Shown here: positions 24,596 through 33,198 of the stretch, piece after piece
Layout of the letters: every line of letters starts with the position of its first letter
How positions within the stretch are numbered: position 1 is the first letter of the stretch
NCBI RefSeq assembly: GCF_009908295.1
Contig: NZ_JAAALO010000006.1
Location: forward strand, 366,439 to 430,438
DNA: 64,000 nt
Reading direction: 5' to 3'
DNA from: Micromonospora rubida
GTDB taxonomy: Bacteria; Actinomycetota; Actinomycetes; Mycobacteriales; Micromonosporaceae
Notes under the pieces: model-generated
Databases searched by the model: none
Told to the model about the DNA's origin: nothing
What the model saw: the letters and a program-made list of their open reading frames with translations, nothing else
Position numbers and translations under genes: made by a program

Positions 24596-26179
24596 ATGCG
24601 ACGCGGTGCGGTGGTGGCGGTGTCCGCCGGGTTCTCGGCCGTCCTGGGCTTGGGGTACCTGCTCCTGCCGAGGATGGGCTCCGACCTCTCGGCCCAGGTG
24701 GCCCGCGCCGACTTCTTCGCCGCGCACGGCCCCGCCCTGGTGGACCTGCGGTGGTACGGCGGAATCCAGCCCCTGGGCTACAGCCTGGTCTCCCCGCCGG
24801 TGATGGCCGTCCTCGGTGTCCGGGTGACCGGCGTCCTCGCGTTGGTGGTCGCGGCGGCGGCGTTCGCCGCGCTGCTGGTGCGTACCGGGGTGCCCCGCCC
24901 GCTGCTCGGCGGCCTGGTCGGGGTGGTCACCATCGCCGGCAACCTCGTCTCCGGCCGGGTCACCTACGGTCTCGGCGTGGCGTTCGGGCTCGCCGCGCTG
25001 CTCGCGCTCACCCTGCCTTCGGAGGCCCCTGCGGGGCGACGCCGGCTGCGCGCCGCCGCGGCCGTCGCGGGGGCGCTGCTGGCCTCGGCGACCAGCCCGG
25101 TCGCCGGCCTGTTCGTCGGGCTGGCCGGGGCCGCGCTGCTGCTCAACCGCCGGTACGGCGACGGCCTGCTGCTCGGCGTCGCCGCGGCGGCCCCGCTGGC
25201 CGTGACCGGGCTGCTGTTCGGCGAGGGCGGCTGGATGAACATCAGCCGCACCGACACCCTGCGCGCCGCGCTGGCCAGCCTGGTGGTGGCCGCGCTGGTG
25301 GCGTACCGGCCGGTCCGGGTGGGCGCGCTGCTGTCGGCGGCCGGGGTGCTGCTCGCCGCGCTGGTGCACACGCCGGTCGGGCTGAACGCGACCCGCCTCG
25401 TGGTGATGTTCGCGCTGCCGGTGCTGGCCGCCGCCGCCCGGCTGCCGGAGCGGGCCGCCCGGCGGCTGCCGGCCGCGCTGCGCCGGGGCGGGGTGGCCGG
25501 CACTGCCCTGGCGGCGCTGCTGGCCGCCGTCTGCTGGTGGCAGCCCCCGGTGGTGCCCGCCGACCTGCAAGGCGTCGGCGGCCCGACGACCGAGCCGGCC
25601 TATTTCGCCCCGCTGCGCGCCGAGCTGGCCCGGCGTGGGCTCACCGGGCGGGTCGAGGTGCCGCCGACCCGCGACTACTGGGAGGCCGCCCTCCTCGGCG
25701 ACGTCCCGCTGGCGCGGGGCTGGCTGCGGCAGGCCGACATCGCCCGCAATCCGCTCTTCTTCACGACCGTGCCGGGCGCCACCGGCACGGGCGTTCCGCT
25801 GACCGCCGACAGCTACCGGGGCTGGCTGGCCGACAACGCCGTGCAGTACGTCGCCGTGCCCGACGCCGACCTGTCCTGGGTGGGGCGCGCGGAGACGGAA
25901 CTGGTCGACGGCGGGCTGCCGTACCTCACCGAGGTCTGGTCCGAGCGGCACTGGCGGCTCTACGCGGTGTCCGACCCGACGCCCCTGGTCGCGCCGCCGG
26001 GCATGCTGACAGGGCACGATGCCGGGTCGGTGACGGTCGAGGCTCCCGCCGGGACCCCCGTGTCGATCCGGATCCGGTACAGCCGATGGCTGACCACCGA
26101 TCCCCCCGCCCGGCTGTCCCCCGCCGGAGAGTGGACGACGATGACCGTGCCGACCACCGGCCGGTACACGATCCACTGA
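24596..26179 (+). CDS. Polytopic membrane protein, GT-C-like, unknown function
   Basis: Protein of 527 residues with a first helix MRRGAVVAVSAGFSAVLGLG and about ten further hydrophobic segments to residue 330, then a soluble outer domain of roughly 190 residues containing LRAELARRGLTGRVEVPPTRDYWEAA and GWLADNAVQYVAVP. The layout of Asp-containing first loop (GSDLSAQVARADFF), multiple helices and an exported C-terminal domain resembles uncharacterised actinobacterial membrane glycosyltransferases. The ATG has a GGAGG site 6 nt upstream. It is divergent from the mannosyltransferase pair and convergent with glnE. Function is not assigned. Confidence 0.8.
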   Translation: MRRGAVVAVSAGFSAVLGLGYLLLPRMGSDLSAQVARADFFAAHGPALVDLRWYGGIQPLGYSLVSPPVMAVLGVRVTGVLALVVAAAAFAALLVRTGVPRPLLGGLVGVVTIAGNLVSGRVTYGLGVAFGLAALLALTLPSEAPAGRRRLRAAAAVAGALLASATSPVAGLFVGLAGAALLLNRRYGDGLLLGVAAAAPLAVTGLLFGEGGWMNISRTDTLRAALASLVVAALVAYRPVRVGALLSAAGVLLAALVHTPVGLNATRLVVMFALPVLAAAARLPERAARRLPAALRRGGVAGTALAALLAAVCWWQPPVVPADLQGVGGPTTEPAYFAPLRAELARRGLTGRVEVPPTRDYWEAALLGDVPLARGWLRQADIARNPLFFTTVPGATGTGVPLTADSYRGWLADNAVQYVAVPDADLSWVGRAETELVDGGLPYLTEVWSERHWRLYAVSDPTPLVAPPGMLTGHDAGSVTVEAPAGTPVSIRIRYSRWLTTDPPARLSPAGEWTTMTVPTTGRYTIH

Positions 26180-26210
26180 CCGGCGGCCCCGCCCCGCCGG
26201 ACTCCGACCG

Positions 26211-29200
26211 TCAGGCGTCGAGGACGCGTTCCATCGCCGTGCGGGAGCGGCGGCCGGTGCGCAGGTACTCGTCGAGGAACTCGCCCGGGTCGTCGCGGCC
26301 GAGCAGCCGCACCACCCCGGCCAGCTCCACGCCGTGCCGGGGCAGCTGGTCGCCGGCCCGGCCCCGGACCAGCATCAGCGCGTTGCGGACCTGCGCGGCC
26401 AGGGTCCAGCCGGCCGCCATCTCGACGGCGTCCGCCGGGTCGACCAGGCCGGCGTCGGCCGCCGCCGCGAGCGCGTCGAGGGTACGCGTGCCGCGCAGCG
26501 CCGGGAGCCGGCCGGCGTGCCGGAGCTGGAGGAGCTGCACCGCCCACTCGACGTCGGAAAGGCCGCCCCGGCCCAGCTTGGTGTGGGTGGCCGGGTCGGC
26601 GCCCCGGGGCAGCCGCTCGGTCTCCACCCGCGCCTTGATCCGGCGGATCTCGACGATCTGTTCCCGGGTCAGCCCGTCGGCCGGGTAGCGCACCGGGTCG
26701 ACCATCGTCTCGAACTCGGCGCCCAGGTCGGCGTCGCCGCAGACGAACCGGGCGCGCAGCAGCGCCTGTGCCTCCCACACCTCCGACCAGCGGGCGTAGT
26801 ACTGGGCGTACGCGGCGAGGCTGCGCACCAGCGGGCCCTGTCGGCCCTCCGGGCGCAGGTCGGCGTCCACCCCGAGCGGCGGGTCGGGGGCCGGGGCGGA
26901 GAGCAGCCGGCGCAGCTCCTCGGCGATGGCGTGGGCGGCGGCGCTGGCCGTGCCCTCCTCCGCCCCGGGCGGCTGGTCGTAGACGAACAGCACGTCGGCG
27001 TCGGAGAGGTAGTTCGACTCGTACCCGCCGAGCCGGCCCACGCCGATCACCGCGAACCGCAGCCCGGGTGGGGCGGGCCGGGCGGCCCGGGCGGCGCGCA
27101 GCGCGGCGGCGAGGGTGGCGTCCGTGACGCCGGCCAGGGCGGCGCCGACGGCGGTGATGTCGGCGAGGCCGAGCGCGGGCCGCCCGGTCGGGTCGGGGCG
27201 GGTCGGGGTGGGGGCGAGCGACCCGGCCCGGCTGAGCACGTCGGCGCAGGCGATCCGGACCAGTTCCCGGCGGCGCAGGGCGCGGACCGCGCGGGTCGCC
27301 TCGACCGGGTCGGCGTGCCGGGCCGCGGCGGCGGAGAAGCCCTCGCAGAGCACGTCGCGGGGGCGCGGGGTCAGCTCGTTCTCCTCGGCCAGCAGCCGCA
27401 GCGCCTCCGGCTCCCGGGCCAGCAGGTCGGCCGCGTACCGGGAGGAGGAGAGCACCCGGGCCAGCCGGCGGGCCACCGGGCCGGAGTCGCGCAGCAGCCG
27501 CAGGTACCAGGGGGTGCCGCCCAGCTTGTCGGACACCTTCCGGTAGTTGAGCAGCCCCCGGTCCGGCTCGGGCGCGTCGGCGAACTCGCTGAGCAGCACC
27601 GGCAGCAGGGTGCGCTGGATGGCGGCGGTGCGGCTCACCCCGCCGGTGAGGGCCTGGAGGTGGCGCAGTGCCCCGGCCGGGTCGGCGAAGCCGAGGATCT
27701 CCAGCCGGTGCCGGGCCGCCTCCGGGGTGAGCCGCAGCCCGTCGGCGGGGACCCGGGCCACCGACTCCAGCAGCGGCCGGTACAGCAGCTTGGCGTGCAG
27801 CCGGCGTACCTCGGCGGCGTGGGTGACCCACTCGGCGCGGAACTCCTCGACGGCGCTGCGGCCCGGGGTGGCCGCGTAGCCGAGGGCGGCGGCGAGCCAG
27901 CGCAGCCCGGCCGGGTCGGCCGGCACGGTGTGGGTGCGGCGCAGGCCCTGGAGCTGGAGCCGGTGCTCGACGCCGCGCAGGAAGCGGTACCCGCGCAGCA
28001 GCGCCTCGCCGTCGGCCCGGCCGACGTAGCCGCCGGCCACCAGGGCGCGCAGGGCGGGGATGGTGCCGGGCGCCCGCAGCGCCTCGTCGCCCCGGCCGTG
28101 CACCAGTTGCAGCAGCTGGACGGCGAACTCGATGTCGCGCAGCCCGCCCGGCCCGCGCTTGATCTCGCGGTCCAGCTCCTTCGGCGGGATGTTGTCGATG
28201 ATCCTGCGGCGCATCGAGCGGACGTCCTCGACGGCCTCCGGCCGCTCGGCGGCCCGCCAGACCAGCGGGGCGAGCTGGTCGATCCACTCCTGGGACAGGG
28301 CCAGGTCGCCGGCCGCCGGGCGGGCCTTCAGCAGCGCCTGGAACTCCCAGGTGCGCGCCCAGCGCCGGTAGTACGCCAGGTGGCTGGCCAGGGTGCGGAC
28401 CAGCGGGCCCCGGCTGCCCTCGGGGCGCAGCGCGGCGTCGACCGGCCAGGCGACCAGCCCGCAGATGTGGATCAGCCGGGTGGCGACCGTGGTGGCCGCC
28501 GGCAACTCGTCGTCCTCGGCGCAGAGGAAGATCACGTCGACGTCGGAGACGTAGTTCAGCTCGCCGCCGCCGCACTTGCCCATCGCCACCACGCCCAGCC
28601 GGGGCCGTGGCGTGCCCTCGGGCAGCTCACCCACCGCGATGTCGTAGGCCGCGCCGAGGGTGGCGTCGGCCAGCCCGGAGAGCGCGGCCATGGTCTGTTC
28701 CAGGGCGCGACCGCCGGTCAGGTCGGCCGCCGCGATCCGCAGCAGGGCCAGCCGGTACGCCTGGCGCAGCACCGCGATCGGCTGGGCGGACGCGGTGACC
28801 CGGGCCGCCGCCGCCAGGTCCAGCCGGCCCTCGGCGGCGGGGGCGAGCCCGTCCGGGTCGGTGGCGAGCACCGGCCACTGGCCGACGTTGGCCACCAGGT
28901 GGTCGCCGAGGGCCGAGGACGCGCCGAGCACGGCGATGAGCCGCCGGCGCAGCCCCGGGTCGGCGTGCAGGGCGTCCAGCAGCTCCGAGTCGGCGGGCTC
29001 GCCGGTGGCCCGGCGCGCACCCGTCGACCCGCCGGTGCTGCCGGCCGCGCGGCTCTCGGCCTCGGCGAGGCGGTGCAGCTGGCGCAGGGCCAGATCCGGG
29101 TCGGCGGCCCGGGACAGCGCGGCCAGCAACTCGGCGGCCCGCTCGTCGACCGGCTCCTGCTCCTCCGGCCGCCACAGGCCGAGCCCGGCCGGGCCGAGCA

Positions 29201-29285
29201 GGTCGGCGGCCCGGGAGCCGCCGTCGCCGTCGGCGGTGCCGAAGCCGTAGCGGGCCAGCCGGCCCCGGGCCGGTCTGCTGACCAC
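26211..29285 (-). CDS. glnE: Bifunctional glutamine synthetase adenylyltransferase/deadenylase GlnE
   Basis: Controls glutamine synthetase by attaching AMP to, or removing it from, the conserved tyrosine of GlnA1 (Tyr402 in this window). Two nucleotidyltransferase domains are visible. The N-terminal deadenylylase domain has GKCGGGELNYVSDVDVIF near residue 240, and the C-terminal adenylyltransferase has GVGRLGGYESNYLSDADVLF near residue 750; both carry the G-x-S/D-x-D metal pattern. Length (1024 aa) is standard. GTG 29285 follows the amidotransferase stop by 3 bp, so the two are translationally close-coupled. In mycobacteria glnE lies between glnA1 and glnA2, as here. Confidence 0.97.
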   Translation of the reverse strand: MVSRPARGRLARYGFGTADGDGGSRAADLLGPAGLGLWRPEEQEPVDERAAELLAALSRAADPDLALRQLHRLAEAESRAAGSTGGSTGARRATGEPADSELLDALHADPGLRRRLIAVLGASSALGDHLVANVGQWPVLATDPDGLAPAAEGRLDLAAAARVTASAQPIAVLRQAYRLALLRIAAADLTGGRALEQTMAALSGLADATLGAAYDIAVGELPEGTPRPRLGVVAMGKCGGGELNYVSDVDVIFLCAEDDELPAATTVATRLIHICGLVAWPVDAALRPEGSRGPLVRTLASHLAYYRRWARTWEFQALLKARPAAGDLALSQEWIDQLAPLVWRAAERPEAVEDVRSMRRRIIDNIPPKELDREIKRGPGGLRDIEFAVQLLQLVHGRGDEALRAPGTIPALRALVAGGYVGRADGEALLRGYRFLRGVEHRLQLQGLRRTHTVPADPAGLRWLAAALGYAATPGRSAVEEFRAEWVTHAAEVRRLHAKLLYRPLLESVARVPADGLRLTPEAARHRLEILGFADPAGALRHLQALTGGVSRTAAIQRTLLPVLLSEFADAPEPDRGLLNYRKVSDKLGGTPWYLRLLRDSGPVARRLARVLSSSRYAADLLAREPEALRLLAEENELTPRPRDVLCEGFSAAAARHADPVEATRAVRALRRRELVRIACADVLSRAGSLAPTPTRPDPTGRPALGLADITAVGAALAGVTDATLAAALRAARAARPAPPGLRFAVIGVGRLGGYESNYLSDADVLFVYDQPPGAEEGTASAAAHAIAEELRRLLSAPAPDPPLGVDADLRPEGRQGPLVRSLAAYAQYYARWSEVWEAQALLRARFVCGDADLGAEFETMVDPVRYPADGLTREQIVEIRRIKARVETERLPRGADPATHTKLGRGGLSDVEWAVQLLQLRHAGRLPALRGTRTLDALAAAADAGLVDPADAVEMAAGWTLAAQVRNALMLVRGRAGDQLPRHGVELAGVVRLLGRDDPGEFLDEYLRTGRRSRTAMERVLDA

Positions 29286-29288
29286 GGG

Positions 29289-30056
29289 TCAGTGCCCGAG
29301 CAGGGGCAGGTTGCGCCGGACGCCGTCGCCGCTCAGCTCACCGAGGGCGAGGGCGGCGAACCGGATCGCGAACGGCTGCCACACCTCCTCGACGTCGGCC
29401 ATCAACCGGTCGCAGGCGGCGACCACCAGCTCCGGGTCGTAGCCCAGCTCGGCGAGCAGGGCGGAGTCGGTGGCCCAGTCGGCGATCATCGCGGTGTCGG
29501 GCTCGATGTGGAACTGGAGCCCCCAGGCCCGGTCGCCGAGCCGGAACGCCTGGTGCGGGTAGCGGGTGGAGGCGGCCAGCAGGGTCGCCCCGTGCGGCAG
29601 CTCGGTGATCTCGTCGACGTGCCACTGGAACACGTCGGGGATCAGCGGCACGTACCGGAACAGCAGGTCGGTCTCGGCGGCGTCCCGGCGGCCGACCATG
29701 GCGGGGCCGACCTCGGGCCCGGACGGGCTGCGCTCGACCAGGCCGGCGTGCGACGTGGCCAGCAGTTGCGCGCCGAGGCAGATGCCGAGGGTGGGCACCC
29801 GGTTCCGGACGGCCTTGCGCAGCAGCCCCTCCAGCTTCGGGAACCAGGGCGCCCCCGGGCTGCCGTCGGGCAGCGGGTACGGCTGCTGCTCGCCGCCGAG
29901 CACCACCAGGGCCGCGTACCCGTCGAGGTCGGCGGGCAGCTCGTCCCCGGCGTGCGGGCGCAGCACCCGCAGCTCCAGGCCGCCCTCCACCAGCCATTCC
30001 CCCAGGCGGCGGACGTCGTCGGTCGGGTCGTTCTCGATCACCAGCGCGGTTGCCAC
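29289..30056 (-). CDS. Class I glutamine amidotransferase (GMP-synthase-like)
   Basis: Free-standing type 1 glutaminase domain of 255 residues. The nucleophile is Cys93 in GICLGAQLL and the triad is completed by His183 and Glu185 in QFHIEPD. Such stand-alone proteins hydrolyse gamma-glutamyl bonds, including gamma-glutamylated amines in some pathways; the partner or substrate is not evident. GTG 30056 gives the proper N-terminal strand ATALVIEND; upstream sequence in frame is unstructured and overlaps the divergent carboxypeptidase promoter. The gene precedes glnE in a two-gene operon and a gamma-glutamylpolyamine-type glnA2 lies nearby, so a role in glutamine or gamma-glutamyl amine turnover is an attractive inference. 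Confidence 0.88.
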   Translation of the reverse strand: MATALVIENDPTDDVRRLGEWLVEGGLELRVLRPHAGDELPADLDGYAALVVLGGEQQPYPLPDGSPGAPWFPKLEGLLRKAVRNRVPTLGICLGAQLLATSHAGLVERSPSGPEVGPAMVGRRDAAETDLLFRYVPLIPDVFQWHVDEITELPHGATLLAASTRYPHQAFRLGDRAWGLQFHIEPDTAMIADWATDSALLAELGYDPELVVAACDRLMADVEEVWQPFAIRFAALALGELSGDGVRRNLPLLGH

Positions 30057-30171
30057 GCCGTCGAGGCTATCGGGTACGCCGACCGAGGCCCGGAACGCCT
30101 CGGCATGGTGCTCCCCGAGACGGTGCCGGCCGGAGGCCTGGGTCTCCGGCCGGCGGCTAGGCTCTGCGGCT

Positions 30172-31104
30172 GTGATCACCGACGACGCCGTCCTGCGCCC
30201 ACCGGTCCTGCGCCCCGGGGACACGGTGATGCTGGTGTCCCCGTCCGGGCCGATCCGGCCGGAGCGGGTGGCCCGGGGCGTCGAGCTGCTCACCGGCTGG
30301 GGGCTGCGCCCGGTGCTCGCGCCGAACGCGTACGCCCGCCAGGGATACCTGGCCGGGTCGGACGAGCTGCGCGCCGCCGACCTGAACACGGCGTTCGCCG
30401 ACCCGTCGGTGCGCGGGGTGATCTGCACCCGGGGCGGCTACGGCGCGCAGCGGATGGTGGACGCCGTCGACATGGCGGCGGTGCGCCGGGACCCGAAGGT
30501 GCTGGCGGGCTTCTCCGACATCACCGCGTTGCAGCTCGCCCTCTGGCGCGGCGCCCGGCTGGCCGGCGTGCACGGCCCCGGGGCGGCCTGGATGGACGAG
30601 CGCACCCCGCTGCGCTCGGCCGAGTCGCTGCACGCCGCGCTGATGACCACCGAGCCGGTCACCGTCGCCGCCGTCGCCGAGGAGGAGACGTTCGCCGTCC
30701 GGGTTTCCGGCCGCGCCACCGGGACGCTGCTCGGCGGCAACCTCTGTCTGCTCGCCGCCACCCTGGGCACCCCGGACATGCCGGACCTGACCGGGGCGGT
30801 GCTGCTGGTCGAGGACGTGCAGGAGCCCCCGTACAAGGTGGACCGGATGCTGACCCAGCTGCGCCGGGCCGGCGCCCTGGACGGCCTCGCCGGGGTGGCC
30901 GTCGGGCAGTTCACCGGCTGCGCGGACGAGTGGGACACCAGCGTCACCGACGTCCTGACCGACCGCCTCGGCGACCTCGGCGTCCCGGTCCTCGGCGGCC
31001 TTCCGATCGGCCACGGCCAGGGCCAGCTCACGGTCGGCGTGGGCGTCCCGGCCACCCTCGACGCCGACGCCGGCACCCTCACGGTCGCGCCCGCCGTCCG
31101 CTGA
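30172..31104 (+). CDS. LD-carboxypeptidase (peptidase family S66)
   Basis: Murein recycling enzyme that removes the terminal D-alanine from tetrapeptides, or a relative such as a microcin C self-immunity peptidase. The serine triad is visible: Ser115 in GFSDITAL, Glu214 in LLVEDVQEPP and His281 in PIGHGQGQ, with spacing equal to characterised LdcA. The 310-residue length is normal and no signal peptide is present, so it is cytoplasmic. GTG 30172 starts right after the TATA-poor spacer to the divergent amidotransferase gene. The MccF subgroup of this family inactivates aspartyl-tRNA synthetase inhibitors; sequence reading alone does not place this protein there. Confidence 0.9.
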   Translation: MITDDAVLRPPVLRPGDTVMLVSPSGPIRPERVARGVELLTGWGLRPVLAPNAYARQGYLAGSDELRAADLNTAFADPSVRGVICTRGGYGAQRMVDAVDMAAVRRDPKVLAGFSDITALQLALWRGARLAGVHGPGAAWMDERTPLRSAESLHAALMTTEPVTVAAVAEEETFAVRVSGRATGTLLGGNLCLLAATLGTPDMPDLTGAVLLVEDVQEPPYKVDRMLTQLRRAGALDGLAGVAVGQFTGCADEWDTSVTDVLTDRLGDLGVPVLGGLPIGHGQGQLTVGVGVPATLDADAGTLTVAPAVR

Positions 31105-31108
31105 CCCC

Positions 31109-31990
31109 TCAGAAAGTCAAATGGGCCACTGCCCCCCGCTCCAACGCGGCGTGGACCGTGCCGTCGGGCAGGACCGCGAGGCCGTGCGGCTCCGAGTCCG
31201 GGGTGGGCAGGTCGTACGCGTCGACGCGGCCCTCGGGGGTGACGTGGCCGATGCGGTTGGCCGCCCACTCGGTGAACCAGCAGCCGCCGGCCGGGTCCGC
31301 GACGATCGCGTGCGGCCGGGCGGCCCGGTCCGGCAGCGGGTACTCCTCGATCCGGCCGTCCGGGGTGAGCCGGCCGAGCTGACCGGCGGCGATCTCGACG
31401 AACCAGAGGGCCCCGTCCGCGCCGAGGGTGATGCCGACCGGCCCGGCGGCTTCGGTGGGCAGCGGGTGCAGGCGCACCGCGCCGTCCAGCGCGATCCGGC
31501 CGACGGCGTTCGCCTGGTTGAGGGTGAACCACAGGGCGTCGTCCGGCCCTGCCGTGATCATCGACGGGAACCCGCCGCTGACCGGCAACGGGTACGCGGT
31601 GACCGTCCCGTCGGTGCCGACCCGACCCACGGTGTCGTTGCTCATCCCCGCGTACCAGAGGGCCCCGTCGGGGCCGGCGGTGATGCCGCACGGCGCGGTG
31701 CCGGCCGGCAGCGCGACCGACGTCGCCGCCCCGGCGGTGGTGATCCGGCCGATCCGGTCGTCCCCGGAGCGGGTGAACCAGAGCGCGCCGTCCGGGCCCG
31801 TCGTGATGATCAGCGGGCGGCTCGCCGGGTCGCCGGGGTGGGTCCGCACCGCGCCGTCGGCGGCCACCCGGGCGATCCCGCCGGTGCCGGCCAGGGTCAG
31901 CCACAGCGCGCCGTCCGGCCCGGCGGTGATCCCGTACGGGCCGCAGTGCGCGTCCGGCAGGACGGTCTCTCGGATGGTGGGGGTGGTCAC
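31109..31990 (-). CDS. Vgb-like beta-propeller (virginiamycin B lyase family)
   Basis: Protein of 293 residues composed of about seven repeats of the type GPDGALWFT-x-IGRI-x-DG, each one blade of a propeller. This is the fold of streptogramin lyase Vgb, which linearises virginiamycin B by elimination, but also of many NHL-like proteins of other function. The typical Vgb ligands (two His and one Glu in the last blades) could not be confirmed with certainty; a Glu and a His occur in WFTEWAANRIGHVT. GTG 31990 follows a GAGAGAGGCGG site; a longer frame upstream looks unstructured. Convergent with the carboxypeptidase gene, 4 bp apart. Confidence 0.8.
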   Translation of the reverse strand: MTTPTIRETVLPDAHCGPYGITAGPDGALWLTLAGTGGIARVAADGAVRTHPGDPASRPLIITTGPDGALWFTRSGDDRIGRITTAGAATSVALPAGTAPCGITAGPDGALWYAGMSNDTVGRVGTDGTVTAYPLPVSGGFPSMITAGPDDALWFTLNQANAVGRIALDGAVRLHPLPTEAAGPVGITLGADGALWFVEIAAGQLGRLTPDGRIEEYPLPDRAARPHAIVADPAGGCWFTEWAANRIGHVTPEGRVDAYDLPTPDSEPHGLAVLPDGTVHAALERGAVAHLTF

Positions 31991-32177
31991 GGACGCCCGC
32001 CTCTCTCTGCTCGACTCGATCCCCACCCTGTATGCCGGACCGTCCCGTGGCAACCGGTTTGTCCCCGGTTCGAAACCTGATTTTCAGCTCGCTGACAGGG
32101 TCGCCACGGCCCCTACCCAGCTCACCCCGTCACTGTCGGTGATGTCATCGCACCCGAGCAAACGAAATGGAGAACGA

Positions 32178-32645
32178 ATGTCCCGCACGATTTCCAAGAA
32201 GCAGTTGCTGGCCGGCCTCGCGGCGGCAGGCGTACTCACCGTGGGGATCGCGGCGCCGGCCGTCGCGTTCGCCGAAGACAGCTCGACGTCGACCCCGAGC
32301 GCGAGCAGCAGCGAGGGCACCGACCGGCAGCAGCAGCGCGCCGACCGGCAGTCCGAGTTCGCCGAGGCGCTCGCCAAGGAGCTGGGGGTCTCCACGGAGA
32401 AGGTGACCGCGGCCCTGGACAAGGTGCGCGAGCAGAACAAGGCCGACCGGCCGGAGCGCGGCGAGCGCCCCGACGCCGCCGACCGGCAGGCCGCGCTGAA
32501 GGAGCGGCTGGCCCAGGCCGTCAAGGACGGCAAGCTCACCCAGGAGCAGGCCGACGCGATCACCAAGGCCGTCGAGGCGGGCGTCTTCCCCGGCCCGGGC
32601 GGCGGCCACGGCCGGGGCCACGGCGGCGAGCCGGCCGGCAAGTGA
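32178..32645 (+). CDS. Small secreted alpha-helical protein
   Basis: Exported protein of 155 residues. A signal peptide KKQLLAGLAAAGVLTVGIA ends near AVAFA, with predicted cleavage before EDSS. The mature part has a Ser/Thr linker and then two similar helical segments, EALAKELGVSTEKVTAALDK and LAQAVKDGKLTQEQADAITK, reminiscent of the DUF2680/YckD type, and ends in a Gly/His-rich tail that could bind metal. The ATG has a GGAGAA site. It stands alone between the Vgb-like gene and a VOC gene and its function is unknown. Confidence 0.82.
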   Translation: MSRTISKKQLLAGLAAAGVLTVGIAAPAVAFAEDSSTSTPSASSSEGTDRQQQRADRQSEFAEALAKELGVSTEKVTAALDKVREQNKADRPERGERPDAADRQAALKERLAQAVKDGKLTQEQADAITKAVEAGVFPGPGGGHGRGHGGEPAGK

Positions 32646-32671
32646 CGCCCCGGGCCTGACACGCCGGTCGG

Positions 32672-32740
32672 CCCAGTGCGTCAACACCACGCGCCCCAGC
32701 GCGTGAACCACGGCGCGCCCAGCGCGTGAACGCCACGCGG
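32672..32740. repeat. Three imperfect 22-24-bp tandem units
   Basis: The core CCCAGCGCGTGAAC (first copy CCCAGTGCGTCAAC) followed by a CCACG-type spacer occurs three times just past the stop of the small secreted protein. No coding or hairpin role is evident. Confidence 0.6.
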
Positions 32741-32791
32741 CCCCGCCCGGACCGGACACGGGCGGGCCGCGTGCTCACCTCACCACGAGAT

Positions 32792-33166
32792 TCAGGCGGC
32801 GGGCGGCGGCGTGAACACCCCGAAGCGGCTCCCCGACGGGTCGGCGAGCTGGGCGTGGGTCAGGCCGGTCGGCGCGGTGACCGGCGGCACCAGCACCTTC
32901 CCGCCGGCCGCCTCGGCCCGCCGGCAGGCATCCGCCACGTCGGCGACCTGGGCGTAGAAGATCGCGTAGTTCGGGGCGTCGCCGACGGAGCCGCGGATCG
33001 CCCCGCCGATGCCGCCGTCGCCGGACCCGCCGCCGGTCACCCGGTACGAGCGGCCCGGCGCCCCCTGTTCCTCGAACGCCCAGCCGAACAGCTCCCCGTA
33101 GAAGCGCTCGGCCCTCTCGGGGCGGTCGGTGCCGATCTCGAACCAGGTGACAGGCGTGCTGGACAT
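32792..33166 (-). CDS. VOC family protein, GlxI-like
   Basis: Single VOC domain pair of 124 residues. It opens with TPVTWFEIGTDRPERAERFY and the fragment ELFGWAFEE, a hallmark of the large actinobacterial group of small VOC proteins whose substrates are unknown; LADPSGSRFGVF is the closing strand. The ATG has a GAGGAGGG ribosome site. It is the last gene of a likely operon with the WYL regulator and the NACHT gene. WYL/YafY regulators and VOC genes are often adjacent in actinobacteria, so the NACHT gene appears to have been inserted between them. Confidence 0.87.
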   Translation of the reverse strand: MSSTPVTWFEIGTDRPERAERFYGELFGWAFEEQGAPGRSYRVTGGGSGDGGIGGAIRGSVGDAPNYAIFYAQVADVADACRRAEAAGGKVLVPPVTAPTGLTHAQLADPSGSRFGVFTPPPAA

Positions 33167-33198
33167 GTTCCCTCCTCGTGCCGGCCGCTCGGCCGGCG

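Noticed and set aside
26334..31382. Plus-strand open frame of about 1680 codons opposite glnE
   Set aside because: Gln/Gly/Val-rich shadow of glnE and the amidotransferase; it has no domain and only the 30172-31104 carboxypeptidase frame near its end is real.
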